IMG/VR virus record: IMGVR_UViG_3300025030_000221
Coordinates: 1 to 41,400 of that record
Source of the DNA: a virus
Direction: 5' to 3' (one strand)
Length of the DNA stretch: 41,400 bases
Shown: positions 5,610 through 14,753 of the stretch, in pieces
How the letters are laid out: each line of letters opens with the position of its first letter
Position numbering within the stretch: the first letter of the stretch is position 1
The notes under the pieces: model-generated
Seen by the model: only the letters and a program-made list of their open reading frames with translations
Database searches by the model: none
Told to the model about the DNA's origin: nothing
Program-made: the position numbers and the translations under genes

Positions 5610-7505
5610 ATGATGCCAGACATGATGGCCCTTCCTGCTCCTGCCGCTTCCCCAAACGGCAACGGCTTTGACCAGGGGATGGCTTTGATGCCGTCCTTCC
5701 CACGTCCGCCGACCCCTGAGCAAATCGTCAAGATGGTTGACCAGCACGAAGTGGATGTGCAGCCTCTCCGAGACCGCATGGAGAGCGACTACGAGCTTTA
5801 CAGGCTCACTGACCACGTGAACACCGACCCTGTGTCAGGCGAAAGCCTCATGGATTATGCGGTTTACACATCAAATGAGCCACGCAACTTTGCCAACAAA
5901 GTCATTGCATGGCTCGCACAAGCCCAACTTATGATACGGGTTGAGCATATCAATGACAGGACCCACCCCAAAGAGGTGGATAACCTCAAAGAGAGGTTGT
6001 TCCTGGGCTTGCTGCGGGCCGCAGATGAGCGATTGGTGCGGATGCTCCAACCAAAGCTGCGGAATCAGCTATCTTTCTTCGTCAGTGTTCGCGGAGGGAT
6101 GCTTTCAGGACGCTGTTTGCTAGCCAAACGGCCTGACGGCTCGACTTATGCGGATGTTGCCCCTTGGGACTCCATGAACGTCCATTGGGGGGTTGGCGCC
6201 GATGGCCTGGAATGGGCCTGTTACAAGATCAAAAAGACCCGTCAGCAGATACAGGATGAGTACGGCATCAGTGTGGGACAGCAACCTTTCCAGATGGACG
6301 GCTCAACTGATGTGGAGCGGGAAGGATTCGATGTTTACGACTTCTATAACGGTTGGATAAACACCGTCGTAACAGCTAGAGAAGTCTTGAAGCCCCCGAC
6401 GCCGCACGGCAGCGTGAGAGTCCCTGTATACATGATTCTGGTGGGCAATATGCCCATGATTCAGCCTATGGCTACGGCAAATGTCATCAAGGATATAGGG
6501 GAAAGCGTTTACGAGTCAGTCCGAAACATCTATAGCAAATACAATGACCTCATGTCCATCGTCCTGGAACTGGTGGCGCGGTCACGGAAGCCCCCTGTAA
6601 CCATCACGTCGGCAGACGGCAAGAAGACCTTGCCGCAAGACCCCTATGTGACTGGTTCAGAGGTTTCCCTTCGGCCAGAGGAGAAGGTAGAAGCCATGAA
6701 ACTCCTGGAGATGGCAAAGGACACCAGCCTCTATCTTCAGGTAGTCCTGGGCGAGATTCAACGAGGCACTCTTCCGCACACCGTCTATGGCGAACTGGCG
6801 TTCCAACTGAGCGGATACGCCATCAACACACTCAGTCAGGGCATAGAGACAGTGCTGTCCACACGGCTGGATGCCGTGGAGCAGGCGTACCTGCAGATAG
6901 GCAATCTGCTCACTGACCAGTATCAGACTGGCTACTTTGATGCCATGCAGCTTTCCGGCATGGAAAGCAATCGCAAATACTTCTCTCAGACCATTGCCCC
7001 TGAGATGATAGCGAACAGTTGCGACTACACGGTCAAGCTCGTGAGCCAGTTGCCGCAGGACGACATGACAAAGTACGGGATAGCTCAGATAGCCAAGGAG
7101 TTCTTTGCCCGACCTTGGATAAAGGACAACATTCTGGGCATACAGGACTCCGAGCAGACGGAGAATCAGTTCATGCTCCAGAAGGCACAGGAAGTCCTGC
7201 CCGAAGCTGGCCTCTTTACGCTGATGAAGGCTGCGGAAGACCAGGGGCATCCCGAACTGGCCTCATTCTACTATCAGGAGCTTTTGCAAATCCTGGCTGC
7301 AAAGATGGGCATACTGCCGCCGCAACAGGGCGGGCCCGGGCTTGGCGGCGGCAGTGCGCCAGGGAGAGGAACACCAGGGCAGCGGCCAGAGGTACAGCCC
7401 GAAGCGGCCAGAGGGACTCCGCCTTCGCCAGCGACAAGTAACAGCGGGCCTGGTATGATAGCCCCAGGGACACCACGCCCAGGAGCGCAAGGACAGCAAG
7501 CGTAA
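5610..7505 (+). CDS. Portal protein
   Basis: This 631-aa protein would form the dodecameric portal ring at the capsid vertex, which terminase docks on and DNA passes through. It directly follows terL, the classic position. The N-terminal 50 residues are Met/Pro-rich and flexible. A mixed alpha/beta body follows, then a long helical region (about residues 385-500) with Gln-rich and Leu-rich helices typical of portal stem and crown. The last 60 residues are Gly/Pro/Gln-rich and disordered. Length fits portals of short-tailed phages. No enzymatic motifs. A second in-frame ATG follows at once (5613), and GGAG at about 5598 is the likely ribosome site. Confidence 0.85.
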   Translation: MMPDMMALPAPAASPNGNGFDQGMALMPSFPRPPTPEQIVKMVDQHEVDVQPLRDRMESDYELYRLTDHVNTDPVSGESLMDYAVYTSNEPRNFANKVIAWLAQAQLMIRVEHINDRTHPKEVDNLKERLFLGLLRAADERLVRMLQPKLRNQLSFFVSVRGGMLSGRCLLAKRPDGSTYADVAPWDSMNVHWGVGADGLEWACYKIKKTRQQIQDEYGISVGQQPFQMDGSTDVEREGFDVYDFYNGWINTVVTAREVLKPPTPHGSVRVPVYMILVGNMPMIQPMATANVIKDIGESVYESVRNIYSKYNDLMSIVLELVARSRKPPVTITSADGKKTLPQDPYVTGSEVSLRPEEKVEAMKLLEMAKDTSLYLQVVLGEIQRGTLPHTVYGELAFQLSGYAINTLSQGIETVLSTRLDAVEQAYLQIGNLLTDQYQTGYFDAMQLSGMESNRKYFSQTIAPEMIANSCDYTVKLVSQLPQDDMTKYGIAQIAKEFFARPWIKDNILGIQDSEQTENQFMLQKAQEVLPEAGLFTLMKAAEDQGHPELASFYYQELLQILAAKMGILPPQQGGPGLGGGSAPGRGTPGQRPEVQPEAARGTPPSPATSNSGPGMIAPGTPRPGAQGQQA

Positions 7506-7517
7506 GGAGAAGAGACA

Positions 7518-8282
7518 ATGCCTATAAACGACCCCAACGAACTCACGAAGCTCCAAGCGAGGATCCAGAATGCCACCAGCCTGGGAGAACTGAGCGACAT
7601 CTATGCGAGTCTGAATACCGCCTATCAGGGCGGCGGTCTCTCGTATCAGTTTTACCAGGAGCTATACGACCTATACAAGGCCAAGTACGAGGCCGTGGCC
7701 TCTGGCGGCACAACGGGTGGCATGGGCGGCAACACGGGCGGGACGGGGCAGACAGGGACTTATTCAGGCGTAAAGGCTCTCACGCCTGAGCAGCAGAAAT
7801 ACTTGACTGAGGAAGACCCTGCTACCGCATGGAATAGGGCACTGAACCTGCCCAGTGTTGGGGCCAATCCGTTTCAGGCTTGGCAAAGCCAGCAGTCGAG
7901 GCCGGCGTACTCAGCCTACGCAGGCCAAGAGATTCTGAACCGCCAACAAAGGCTGACGCCCCAGAGTTTTCAGGCGTATATGGGGCCGCAAGGAAAGCAG
8001 GCTGGAGACACAGCCCTCAATGCACTTACAGGTGCTAAAGGCATGACCTCTGCTGGTCAAGGGGATTGGATGAGTCAGTTGGAGGGGCAAGATATTGGCG
8101 GTAGTTTGGCGGCCCTGTTCCAAGCTGCTTTACAGGGCAAAGGATATGCGAGTCCGTTTACTCGCGCTGCCACTCGCAATCTCCCTGGGTATCAGCAACA
8201 GTGGACTGCTGACACTGCTGCTGGCGGCGTTGAAGGTAGTCCAACGCTACTGGAATATCTTATGAAGCAAATGGGGCTGTGA
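7518..8282 (+). CDS. Putative virion protein with Gly-rich linker, 254 aa
   Basis: The ATG at 7518 follows AAGGAGAAG. Residues 1-55 form a helical N-domain rich in Tyr and Gln. Residues 57-80 are a Gly/Thr linker. The remainder has many Gln, Ala and Gly residues and repeats of Gln-Gln with aromatic residues. Composition and place, between portal and the long internal protein, suggest a head-completion or ejection component. I recognise no family. Confidence 0.6.
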   Translation: MPINDPNELTKLQARIQNATSLGELSDIYASLNTAYQGGGLSYQFYQELYDLYKAKYEAVASGGTTGGMGGNTGGTGQTGTYSGVKALTPEQQKYLTEEDPATAWNRALNLPSVGANPFQAWQSQQSRPAYSAYAGQEILNRQQRLTPQSFQAYMGPQGKQAGDTALNALTGAKGMTSAGQGDWMSQLEGQDIGGSLAALFQAALQGKGYASPFTRAATRNLPGYQQQWTADTAAGGVEGSPTLLEYLMKQMGL

Positions 8283-8289
8283 GGTCAAT

Positions 8290-8607
8290 ATGCCTAACCC
8301 ATTCGCAGCATTCACTGGAGATACCGCAGGTTTTTTTGGCGACAATCCTGAATCTGCGTATTACAGCTACCAGAACCAGTGGAAAACGCCGAATCAGAAG
8401 CGGCACTTCCAGTCGCAGTTCGCCAACATTCAAAACCAGTACCTGGGGCAGCTAGGCCAGATGGTGAAGGCTGGCGGGGCGCCCACTCTGCAATTCGCCA
8501 ACTTCCTTGAACAATTCCCCTGGGCACAGCAGTTCCAATCCCAGACCCCTCAGCAGCGGGGAGAGGATATCAGCCGCTTCAATCCATTTACCCGATGGCT
8601 GGTGTGA
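8290..8607 (+). CDS. Putative small virion protein, 105 aa
   Basis: A Gln-, Phe- and Asn-rich 105-aa product. Its start lies 7 bp after the previous stop, with a weak GAGG site, and its end is 3 bp from the next gene. The middle contains repeated Gln/Phe/Asn clusters and the end has Asn-Pro-Phe-Thr-Arg-Trp. It is probably a structural partner of its neighbours. No known domain was seen. Confidence 0.55.
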   Translation: MPNPFAAFTGDTAGFFGDNPESAYYSYQNQWKTPNQKRHFQSQFANIQNQYLGQLGQMVKAGGAPTLQFANFLEQFPWAQQFQSQTPQQRGEDISRFNPFTRWLV

Positions 8608-8610
8608 TAG

Positions 8611-11600
8611 ATGGCCTACTGGGGACTGGTTGCAGAGGATGCACGGCGCAGGCGTAAGGCGCTAGCGTTGCAACCTCCATTGCCCGAAGTAGAGCAAACA
8701 TCGCTTCAGCCCCCGCTTGGCCCTCTCGCCGTGCCCACGGGGACGACGGAGAAGCCGCCTGAGCCCGGCGAGAAACCCTGGTACATGAAAGGCCCGTCTG
8801 AGATTCCAGGTGTTCAGAAGGCAATAGATGTGCTGTCTCCCCCTGGAAGTTTGAGTCGCACCGTTGGGAGTGCTTTGACCACGCCACTTGGACAAGCAGA
8901 GGGAATATCACCAGCAGAGGCGCTTCAGCGTGAGTCACCAGTCTCGAAGGTATTGATGGGTCTGCCTGTTGGCGCACCCGTGGGCAGCCTGGCAGGTACA
9001 GCAGGACGTGGCGTGCTGCCGCAACTGGGCGCAGGGGTAGGCCGTGCCATCGAGACAGGCGGCGCAGCAGCAGGGATATCCAGGACGGCGGAGACCGTGG
9101 CGGCGAGAGCGGCGAAGAAGTCGTCTAGCGGGACAATAGGTTATGCTACGATTGACGAATATGAAGCGGCATTAGCCCGTGGCGACCCCAAAGCCCTTGC
9201 TGTACAAGCTAGATTAGAGGGTACGGCTAAACCGTCAGTTGCAAGAGCGGCACTGAAGCCCATTACGGAACCCGCCGCAAAAGCACCAACCGCTGCGGGG
9301 CGGAGGCCAGGAACGGCGACGGAAGACGTAATCTCTGGCGGCGATGCGATGGAAGCCGTTAGCAAGGCTAAAGGCAAGAGGCAGTCACCATCTGCGGCAG
9401 GCCAGGTCGGGAAAACCTCCCCCGTAGTCCCTGGCCTTGCCGCTTCTACAGAAGCGCAAATCGAGCAGGCCGTAGGGCCGCTTGCGTCAGCCGAGGAACG
9501 CCAGGCGTTTGTGGCGAAGCAGGCAGCAGGTGGGAAGCCGCCTATCAAGCCGCCTGAGCCACGTCAAGAGACGGAGACAGTGGCGAGCATAGCGCAATCT
9601 GGCAAAGGAGATGTTCCATCCATTGAGGCGGTGGCATGGAAGGACTTTGCCGCCTCCGCTGACCCATCGGGTGCGCCGCCTGTACGAAGGCCACCTACAG
9701 CTAAGGGGGCGAAGCCTCCTGGCGATGAACCTGACGACATCTTTGAGGCCGTGAGGAACCAAGCTACTAAGGGAGAGACAATATCCGAGACTTTGTTGCG
9801 CCGCCACGAAGCGGCTATCACAACAGCAGAGAATGAGGCCCGTATCCTGGTGGATGAAGGGGTCAAACGGTTCCGTGCGGCTGGCCTGGGAGCCATTCGG
9901 CAAGGGCGATGGGTTCCTGAGCAAAAAGATGTGGGTGTGATGGACGAACTGTTTGAGGCACTGCACAATCCCAGCAAGGTTGCAAAAGGTGAAACCAAAA
10001 TCCCTGTAGGAATGGAAGGTGAGTATTCCCGCCTGCGGGGACTGACCAACTGGGAAGAGTCCATGAGGCTGGACTTTGACCCCGCAATGGCAACTGTGGA
10101 GGACTATTTCTACCGTGGCTGGATTGTTCCCAAAGAGGGAGCACCCGCAGTAGCCCAGGGCGTTCCCAGGGGACGGCTTGGTTCTGTGCCATCCTTCAAG
10201 AAACCCAGGGTGGACGCCACCTATCGGGAGATGCGGGATGCTGGTTTCGAGCCGATTTCATGGAACCCTTATGAGCAAGGGCGCATATCCAGGCTTCAGG
10301 GAGTGCGCTACCGTCAGCAAATGCAGTTGGTTGACCACCTGAAAAAGCTCGACCTTGCCATGACAGATGCGTCAGGACTGGCAGCCACGGGATGGAGGAC
10401 TCCTAAAGTTGGGCCTGCTTTTGAAGGGAAGGTCTTTGCTACTACTGACGCCACGGGACAGCCAGTCGCCATGTACTCTCGTCGCTGGGTTGTCCCAGAC
10501 GAACTGGCGGGCAGTTTGGAGAATATGTATGGGATAACCCACAACCTGGGCAATGTCCATGTGGGCAATAGGACATTCAACCTGAGCAAAGCCATTGACG
10601 CCGTGGTGTTCATTCCTAAGCGGATCAAACTCTTTGGCTCGGTGTTTCAGCAGATGGACTTTCTGACCAGAAGCTACGTGGGGGCCTGGTCTGGAATGGT
10701 GGATGCGCTTATGGCAGGACGGCCTATAGAGGCTGCTCGCCGCCTAGCGGTGTGGCCTAAGTCCGCCGCTGACATTGTTTCAGCAAACTTCCGTCCTGGA
10801 GCCAGGGCCGCTATCAGAGTGCAACTCAACAGCACTACGCCGCTTCTGAAAGACAGACCAGGCATACATCTGCGTGGCATCATGGAAGGTGGTCTGTCCA
10901 CCATTGATACCACCATCTTGCCAAGCAACTTAGACCAGGTGGCACGGGTAGTTGCAGAGGAAGCGGGTTTGTTAGGAAACAAGGCGGTCAGGCGGGCCAT
11001 AGGCAGCATGGAAAGCTCTATGAGACGGGGGCTGTTTGAGGGAGTTTATCCCGCTGCCCAGATAGCAGACATCAAGAACAATATCGCTCCTATGTTGGTG
11101 CGGCGTTACGGGAGTCTTTCGGACGAAGCCTTGAATGGCATGATTGCCAAGGTGACGAATAAGAAGTATTCCACAATTCCAGCATCGCAGAGCGTCTTGC
11201 AGAACAGGCCGCTCAGGGAGATTCTTCGTCGTGTGTTTTTTTCCATCAGCGAGTCGGAAGGGCTACTCAGACAGGCAACAGGGGCTATTCGAGGCCCAGA
11301 AGCGGGCTACTGGCGTGAGCATTGGCTAGGAGCCTACCTTGGTCTTATCGCCCTTGCGAGTGCCATCCATTATGCCTCTACGGGAGAGGCGCTGCCTTTT
11401 GACCGATGGAGTCCTATATCCAAGGATAAGTGGGGGCCATTGCCGGTGGGATACAACCCAAAGTTTGCATCCCCAGACCTGCCTATCAAAGGGACAGAAG
11501 GGCGAAACAATCTATTGGACATTGTGGGGCAGCTTGATACTGCATTCCGTATCCTTGACCCGCCTGGGTTTCTGGCTTCCAGGGAGTCCGTGCCTATAAG

Positions 11601-12372
11601 GGCTTTCACAACCCAAGTAACAGAGAGAGACTACTTTGGAAGGCCGATTGATACGGTTGGGCCAGGCGGCATCTATTCCAGGACGGCCAATCTCATCAAC
11701 GATATGTTCGCTCCCATAGGTGTAGGCCAGGCGGCGGGACAGATAGCCCTCCAAGCAGGAGGTCTTCCCAAAGGGCTGATTCCTTTGAGTGAACGTGGTC
11801 TTGGGACAAAGGGACAACTGGTACAGGCTACGGGTCTGAACCTACGTGCCCAATATCTTCGTGACCTGTGGCCCCAGGACGACTTCAAGGCATACGATGC
11901 CTATTTCGCCATTCCTTCCAATGACCAGCAGGTCTTGGAGGAGACGGCGAAAGCAACAGGCGGAATCGCAGATAAGTTCACACGGGCTAGCCTAATGACT
12001 CGCCAGAGATACAGGACAGACCATCCCGACGTGGAGGCCAAGCTGTTCATTGTGGGCCAGGTGGAATCTCTTTCGACGAATGACGCCTTCGATATAGCTG
12101 TGCGATTGATGAAAGAAAACGGTATTGGAATCAAGGACATCCCAAGTCTAGCCGTAAAGAAATATGAGGCCCCATCTCGTACCAAGTTGCGGGCCAAGTT
12201 TGAACTGGCATTGGGGACTAAGACACCTACGCCCGTTACGCCCAAAGCTGCTGTTGCGCCGACGCCTACGCAGCCTATATCTTCGGATGCTTACCGAGAA
12301 GCGCAACGTACCCTGGATGCCTCGATTGCGGCCTTGGGTACGCCTACGCCAGAGCCTGTGGGGGCGAGATGA
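8611..12372 (+). CDS. Large internal virion (ejection-type) protein, 1253 aa
   Basis: This is the longest gene in the window. Residues about 1-380 are low complexity (Ala, Pro, Gly, Lys, Thr) with short predicted helices. The middle (about 390-900) is folded and rich in Trp, Tyr and Arg, with several Gly-Arg-Leu and Asn-Pro-Tyr segments. Near residue 905 there is a hydrophobic helix (Leu-Gly-Ala-Tyr-Leu-Gly-Leu-Ile-Ala-Leu). An Asp-Tyr-Phe-Gly-Arg-Pro-Ile motif follows. The C-terminus is Pro/Thr-rich. Long multidomain proteins next to the portal in podovirus-like genomes are often ejected with the DNA. Polyvalent proteins carry similar Tyr-Phe-Gly-Arg-Pro-Ile segments, as I remember them. No clear protease, lytic transglycosylase or polymerase motif was found. 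Confidence 0.6.
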   Translation: MAYWGLVAEDARRRRKALALQPPLPEVEQTSLQPPLGPLAVPTGTTEKPPEPGEKPWYMKGPSEIPGVQKAIDVLSPPGSLSRTVGSALTTPLGQAEGISPAEALQRESPVSKVLMGLPVGAPVGSLAGTAGRGVLPQLGAGVGRAIETGGAAAGISRTAETVAARAAKKSSSGTIGYATIDEYEAALARGDPKALAVQARLEGTAKPSVARAALKPITEPAAKAPTAAGRRPGTATEDVISGGDAMEAVSKAKGKRQSPSAAGQVGKTSPVVPGLAASTEAQIEQAVGPLASAEERQAFVAKQAAGGKPPIKPPEPRQETETVASIAQSGKGDVPSIEAVAWKDFAASADPSGAPPVRRPPTAKGAKPPGDEPDDIFEAVRNQATKGETISETLLRRHEAAITTAENEARILVDEGVKRFRAAGLGAIRQGRWVPEQKDVGVMDELFEALHNPSKVAKGETKIPVGMEGEYSRLRGLTNWEESMRLDFDPAMATVEDYFYRGWIVPKEGAPAVAQGVPRGRLGSVPSFKKPRVDATYREMRDAGFEPISWNPYEQGRISRLQGVRYRQQMQLVDHLKKLDLAMTDASGLAATGWRTPKVGPAFEGKVFATTDATGQPVAMYSRRWVVPDELAGSLENMYGITHNLGNVHVGNRTFNLSKAIDAVVFIPKRIKLFGSVFQQMDFLTRSYVGAWSGMVDALMAGRPIEAARRLAVWPKSAADIVSANFRPGARAAIRVQLNSTTPLLKDRPGIHLRGIMEGGLSTIDTTILPSNLDQVARVVAEEAGLLGNKAVRRAIGSMESSMRRGLFEGVYPAAQIADIKNNIAPMLVRRYGSLSDEALNGMIAKVTNKKYSTIPASQSVLQNRPLREILRRVFFSISESEGLLRQATGAIRGPEAGYWREHWLGAYLGLIALASAIHYASTGEALPFDRWSPISKDKWGPLPVGYNPKFASPDLPIKGTEGRNNLLDIVGQLDTAFRILDPPGFLASRESVPIRAFTTQVTERDYFGRPIDTVGPGGIYSRTANLINDMFAPIGVGQAAGQIALQAGGLPKGLIPLSERGLGTKGQLVQATGLNLRAQYLRDLWPQDDFKAYDAYFAIPSNDQQVLEETAKATGGIADKFTRASLMTRQRYRTDHPDVEAKLFIVGQVESLSTNDAFDIAVRLMKENGIGIKDIPSLAVKKYEAPSRTKLRAKFELALGTKTPTPVTPKAAVAPTPTQPISSDAYREAQRTLDASIAALGTPTPEPVGAR

Positions 12373-12578
12373 TGACTGTATCTGCCAAGACAGCGATATT
12401 CTGCGACACATTGGGATGCATATTGCCCATAGCCTATCTGAAAGATGGTGTTCTCATCATTGAGTCTCGGCATCGGGGCAAGAAACACACAGCCACAATT
12501 CGCATTGAGGCACTGTACCAAAAGGAAACGCCCTCCACACAACAAATGACCTTAGTAGTTAGTTCGCGAGGCACTTGA
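12369..12578 (+). CDS. Small hypothetical protein, 69 aa
   Basis: The ATG is in an ATGA overlap with the preceding 1253-aa gene, and a second ATG follows at once. The product has a Cys-Asp-Thr-Leu-Gly-Cys segment, then a beta-rich stretch with His-Arg-Gly-Lys-Lys-His. It ends just before the promoter of the scaffold and capsid genes. Function is unknown. Confidence 0.45.
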   Translation: MMTVSAKTAIFCDTLGCILPIAYLKDGVLIIESRHRGKKHTATIRIEALYQKETPSTQQMTLVVSSRGT

Positions 12579-12604
12579 CAAGCGGGAATAAATGGTTTTA
12601 CATT
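12575..12604 (+). promoter_or_regulatory. Promoter for scaffold and capsid genes
   Basis: A perfect TTGACA (12575-12580), an 18-bp spacer and TACATT (12599-12604), or TTACAT with 17 bp. It would start transcription near 12611, about 80 nt ahead of the scaffold start. A separate promoter fits the need for far more capsid and scaffold than portal or terminase. Confidence 0.5.
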
Positions 12605-12605
12605 A

Positions 12606-12671
12606 GCACTAAATAGTTAGTGCGCCCCTGATGCGCCCTTTGTTGCGTCCATGAACGCTCCGAAGGGCGTT
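12606..12671 (+). other. Leader with two hairpins upstream of the scaffold gene
   Basis: The first is GCACTAA-ATAG-TTAGTGC (12606-12623, seven pairs). The second is AACGCTC-CGAA-GGGCGTT (12654-12671, six Watson-Crick pairs and one T-G, tetraloop), followed by TTGTTTG. The second could be an intrinsic terminator of the upstream operon, an attenuator, or an mRNA-stabilising element. The trailing T-run is too broken to decide. Confidence 0.45.
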
Positions 12672-12691
12672 TGTTGTTTGTGAGGGATCGC

Positions 12692-13468
12692 ATGGAAACG
12701 ACCGCATCGCCAGCAGAAGTCAACAAAGAGGACAATCCTATCGTTACCGAGTTGGCGCAGCTTGACGCCACGGGCGACGACAAGGAGATTCTGGCTGAGA
12801 TAGCGAATCTCAATGCCCAGGAAGATGGCACTCCTGAACCTGTTCCTGCTGCTTCGGTCGAGGTTCCCGTTGCCGAAGCCCCCGTCGTAGAACCAGTTGT
12901 GACCAAGCCCCCAGAGACTCCTGCTCCATCTGCTGTGTCAACTGAAACCCAGCAGTACATTGCCAGACTGGAAGAGCAGAACAGAATTGCACAGCAACAG
13001 AATGAGACCAGAATCCTGGCCGATGTTGTTGCTGCTCATGCCCAGCAGCTAGAGGCTCGGTATGGACTTGCCCCTGAACACGCCTTCGAGATTGCCAAGC
13101 AGCAGGGCGACATTGTTTACAGGCAATATGATCAGGAGCGACTACGCCAGGGGCAAATCAACGCTGCCTTCGAGATTGCCAAGCAGCACGGCGTAGATGC
13201 CCGTTCCATTATGAATCTTCCCACGCCAGCGGCTATGACCGAGGCTGCTAAGCAAGCTACGACGCAGGGCAAGACCGAGCAACGCCTGGCGGCACTGGAA
13301 GCGGAGAATGCCGCCCTGAAGAAGCGGCTAGTGCCCGCTCAGACCTTTGCCAACAACACGGTGATGCCTATTGCCGCCAACAACGATAATGCGCTTCTCG
13401 ACCAGTACAACAAGGGCGTTAGGACGGAACAGACCATAGCAGCCGCTAGGAAATACGCGGGAGGGTAA
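12692..13468 (+). CDS. Putative capsid scaffolding protein
   Basis: I chose the ATG at 12692, behind GAGGG, rather than an in-frame TTG 21 nt upstream; this gives 258 aa. The sequence is acidic at the N-terminus, then Pro/Val-rich (residues about 45-85), then a long Gln/Glu/Ala coiled coil. The last 40 residues end in a basic, helical segment. Coiled-coil content, an acidic and disordered start and a place directly before the capsid gene are typical of scaffolds, whose C-terminus binds the coat. No protease motif is present. A capsid-associated structural protein is the alternative. Confidence 0.7.
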   Translation: METTASPAEVNKEDNPIVTELAQLDATGDDKEILAEIANLNAQEDGTPEPVPAASVEVPVAEAPVVEPVVTKPPETPAPSAVSTETQQYIARLEEQNRIAQQQNETRILADVVAAHAQQLEARYGLAPEHAFEIAKQQGDIVYRQYDQERLRQGQINAAFEIAKQHGVDARSIMNLPTPAAMTEAAKQATTQGKTEQRLAALEAENAALKKRLVPAQTFANNTVMPIAANNDNALLDQYNKGVRTEQTIAAARKYAGG

Positions 13469-13471
13469 GAA

Positions 13472-14350
13472 ATGCCACAGACAGCAACGACGGGTAATTT
13501 GGAGAATGCACAGCGAATCATCATCGCAGCGGTGCGGTACACCGAGGAGCATAACGCTCCCGCCATGTCGCTCATTGAGCACATGATACTGAACCAGGGA
13601 GAGAAGCAGGTCACTGTACCAAAGGTGGGGCAGATGACCATAAACGACCTGGTGGACGGGCAGGACATCGTGGACGAAGAGGAAATCGGCCCGACCACGG
13701 TTGACCTGACCTCTGCCGAGGTTGGTGCAAAGGTCATCGTGACAGACAAACTGGTGAGGCAGAGCCAGCCCAATGTGTTCAGCATGATTGGGCGGCAATT
13801 GGGCGACGGCATGGCTCGCAAGAAGGACACCGATGTCCATGCCCTGTATTCCAGCCTGAACGGTGGAACCTTGCTGGGTATCGCAAATGCCAAGTTCAAC
13901 GTAAGCAACGTGGCCGCTGCCATCACCTACGCCAAGGCAAACAAGTTCGGGAGCAAGCTCTCCATCCTGCATCATCCCAACTCTGTGTACATCTTCACCA
14001 AGTCTGGCGCCATCACGCCCGGGGCCACCTATCCCGTTCCGAATGGTTGGTCGCAAGAACTACTGGGCAAGTTCTTTGTGGGACTGCGGCCCCTGAATGG
14101 AGTGCCAATCTTTGAGGATGGCAACCTTGCCGTAGACTCCTCGGATGATGCAGTGGGTGTCATAGCAGACCAGGGCGCTATGGTGGTGTTGGAATCGGTC
14201 AAGACCCGGACGGAGAGGCAGCGAGACGCATCGCTGCGGGCCACGGAAGTCGTGATGGTATCCGACTACGGCGTCTTCGAGCTTGACGACAAACGAGGGG
14301 CCGGATTCAAGTGTGACGCTGCTGCTCCTAGCACTGCTGCCACGGCGTAA
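13472..14350 (+). CDS. Major capsid protein, HK97-like
   Basis: The 292-aa product starts 3 bp after the scaffold gene with an AAG-type ribosome site. It has an N-terminal helical arm, an extended beta region with acidic loops, and a central Ile-Gly-Arg-Gln-Leu helix (spine-like). Its C-terminal half is rich in beta strands, with Gly-Val-Pro-Ile-Phe and Glu-Ser-Val-Lys-Thr-Arg, as seen in HK97-fold coats. Size and order (scaffold, coat) agree. A C-terminal Ala/Thr tail is probably flexible. It would form the icosahedral shell. Confidence 0.8.
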   Translation: MPQTATTGNLENAQRIIIAAVRYTEEHNAPAMSLIEHMILNQGEKQVTVPKVGQMTINDLVDGQDIVDEEEIGPTTVDLTSAEVGAKVIVTDKLVRQSQPNVFSMIGRQLGDGMARKKDTDVHALYSSLNGGTLLGIANAKFNVSNVAAAITYAKANKFGSKLSILHHPNSVYIFTKSGAITPGATYPVPNGWSQELLGKFFVGLRPLNGVPIFEDGNLAVDSSDDAVGVIADQGAMVVLESVKTRTERQRDASLRATEVVMVSDYGVFELDDKRGAGFKCDAAAPSTAATA

Positions 14351-14352
14351 CG

Positions 14353-14751
14353 ATGGATGCCAGAAAACGCATAGAGGTACGGACGGAACTGGTTAGCCAG
14401 GGGTACTCATTTGGCTATGTGGACTCCTGGCCGCCCAAGGTCACGCTCTGGGCGCATCGGGACTTACTAAACACGACTGGTCAGGTAGCAGTGGCGAAAG
14501 GGACTGAGATGCCCAATCATCCTGGGCACCCAGACCACCTGGCACGGAAATCCAGGATAGGATTGCTGTCCTGGCCTCCAAGCAAAAGCTGCCAATGCAA
14601 GGCTTGCAGAGAATCAAGGATTGTAACGCAACCTGCCGAGGAAGCAGGCGTAGAAGAGCAGGCGGTTGTAACGGTAGTCCGAGGCCGTCCTGCGGGTTCT
14701 AAAAACAAACGTCGGGCTACCGCTGGACGCAGAGCCGGCAAAGGAGACTAG
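14353..14751 (+). CDS. Capsid-adjacent protein with AT-hook-like tail, 132 aa
   Basis: It starts 2 bp after the capsid gene. The N-terminal half is basic with a Trp-Pro-Pro motif, and the middle has Cys-Gln-Cys-Lys-Ala-Cys, a possible metal site. The C-terminus carries Arg-Gly-Arg-Pro-Ala-Gly-Ser-Lys, a match to the AT-hook core (Arg-Gly-Arg-Pro) that binds the minor groove of AT-rich DNA. The extreme end is Arg/Gly/Lys-rich. A small DNA-binding or genome-contacting protein made with the coat is likely. The DNA-binding role is inferred from the motif alone. Confidence 0.5.
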   Translation: MDARKRIEVRTELVSQGYSFGYVDSWPPKVTLWAHRDLLNTTGQVAVAKGTEMPNHPGHPDHLARKSRIGLLSWPPSKSCQCKACRESRIVTQPAEEAGVEEQAVVTVVRGRPAGSKNKRRATAGRRAGKGD

Positions 14752-14753
14752 CT

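Noticed and set aside
4508-5779. 423-codon antisense frame across terL and portal
   Set aside because: It mirrors the GC-rich codon pattern of the real genes. No ribosome site, no domain, and no room in the operon.
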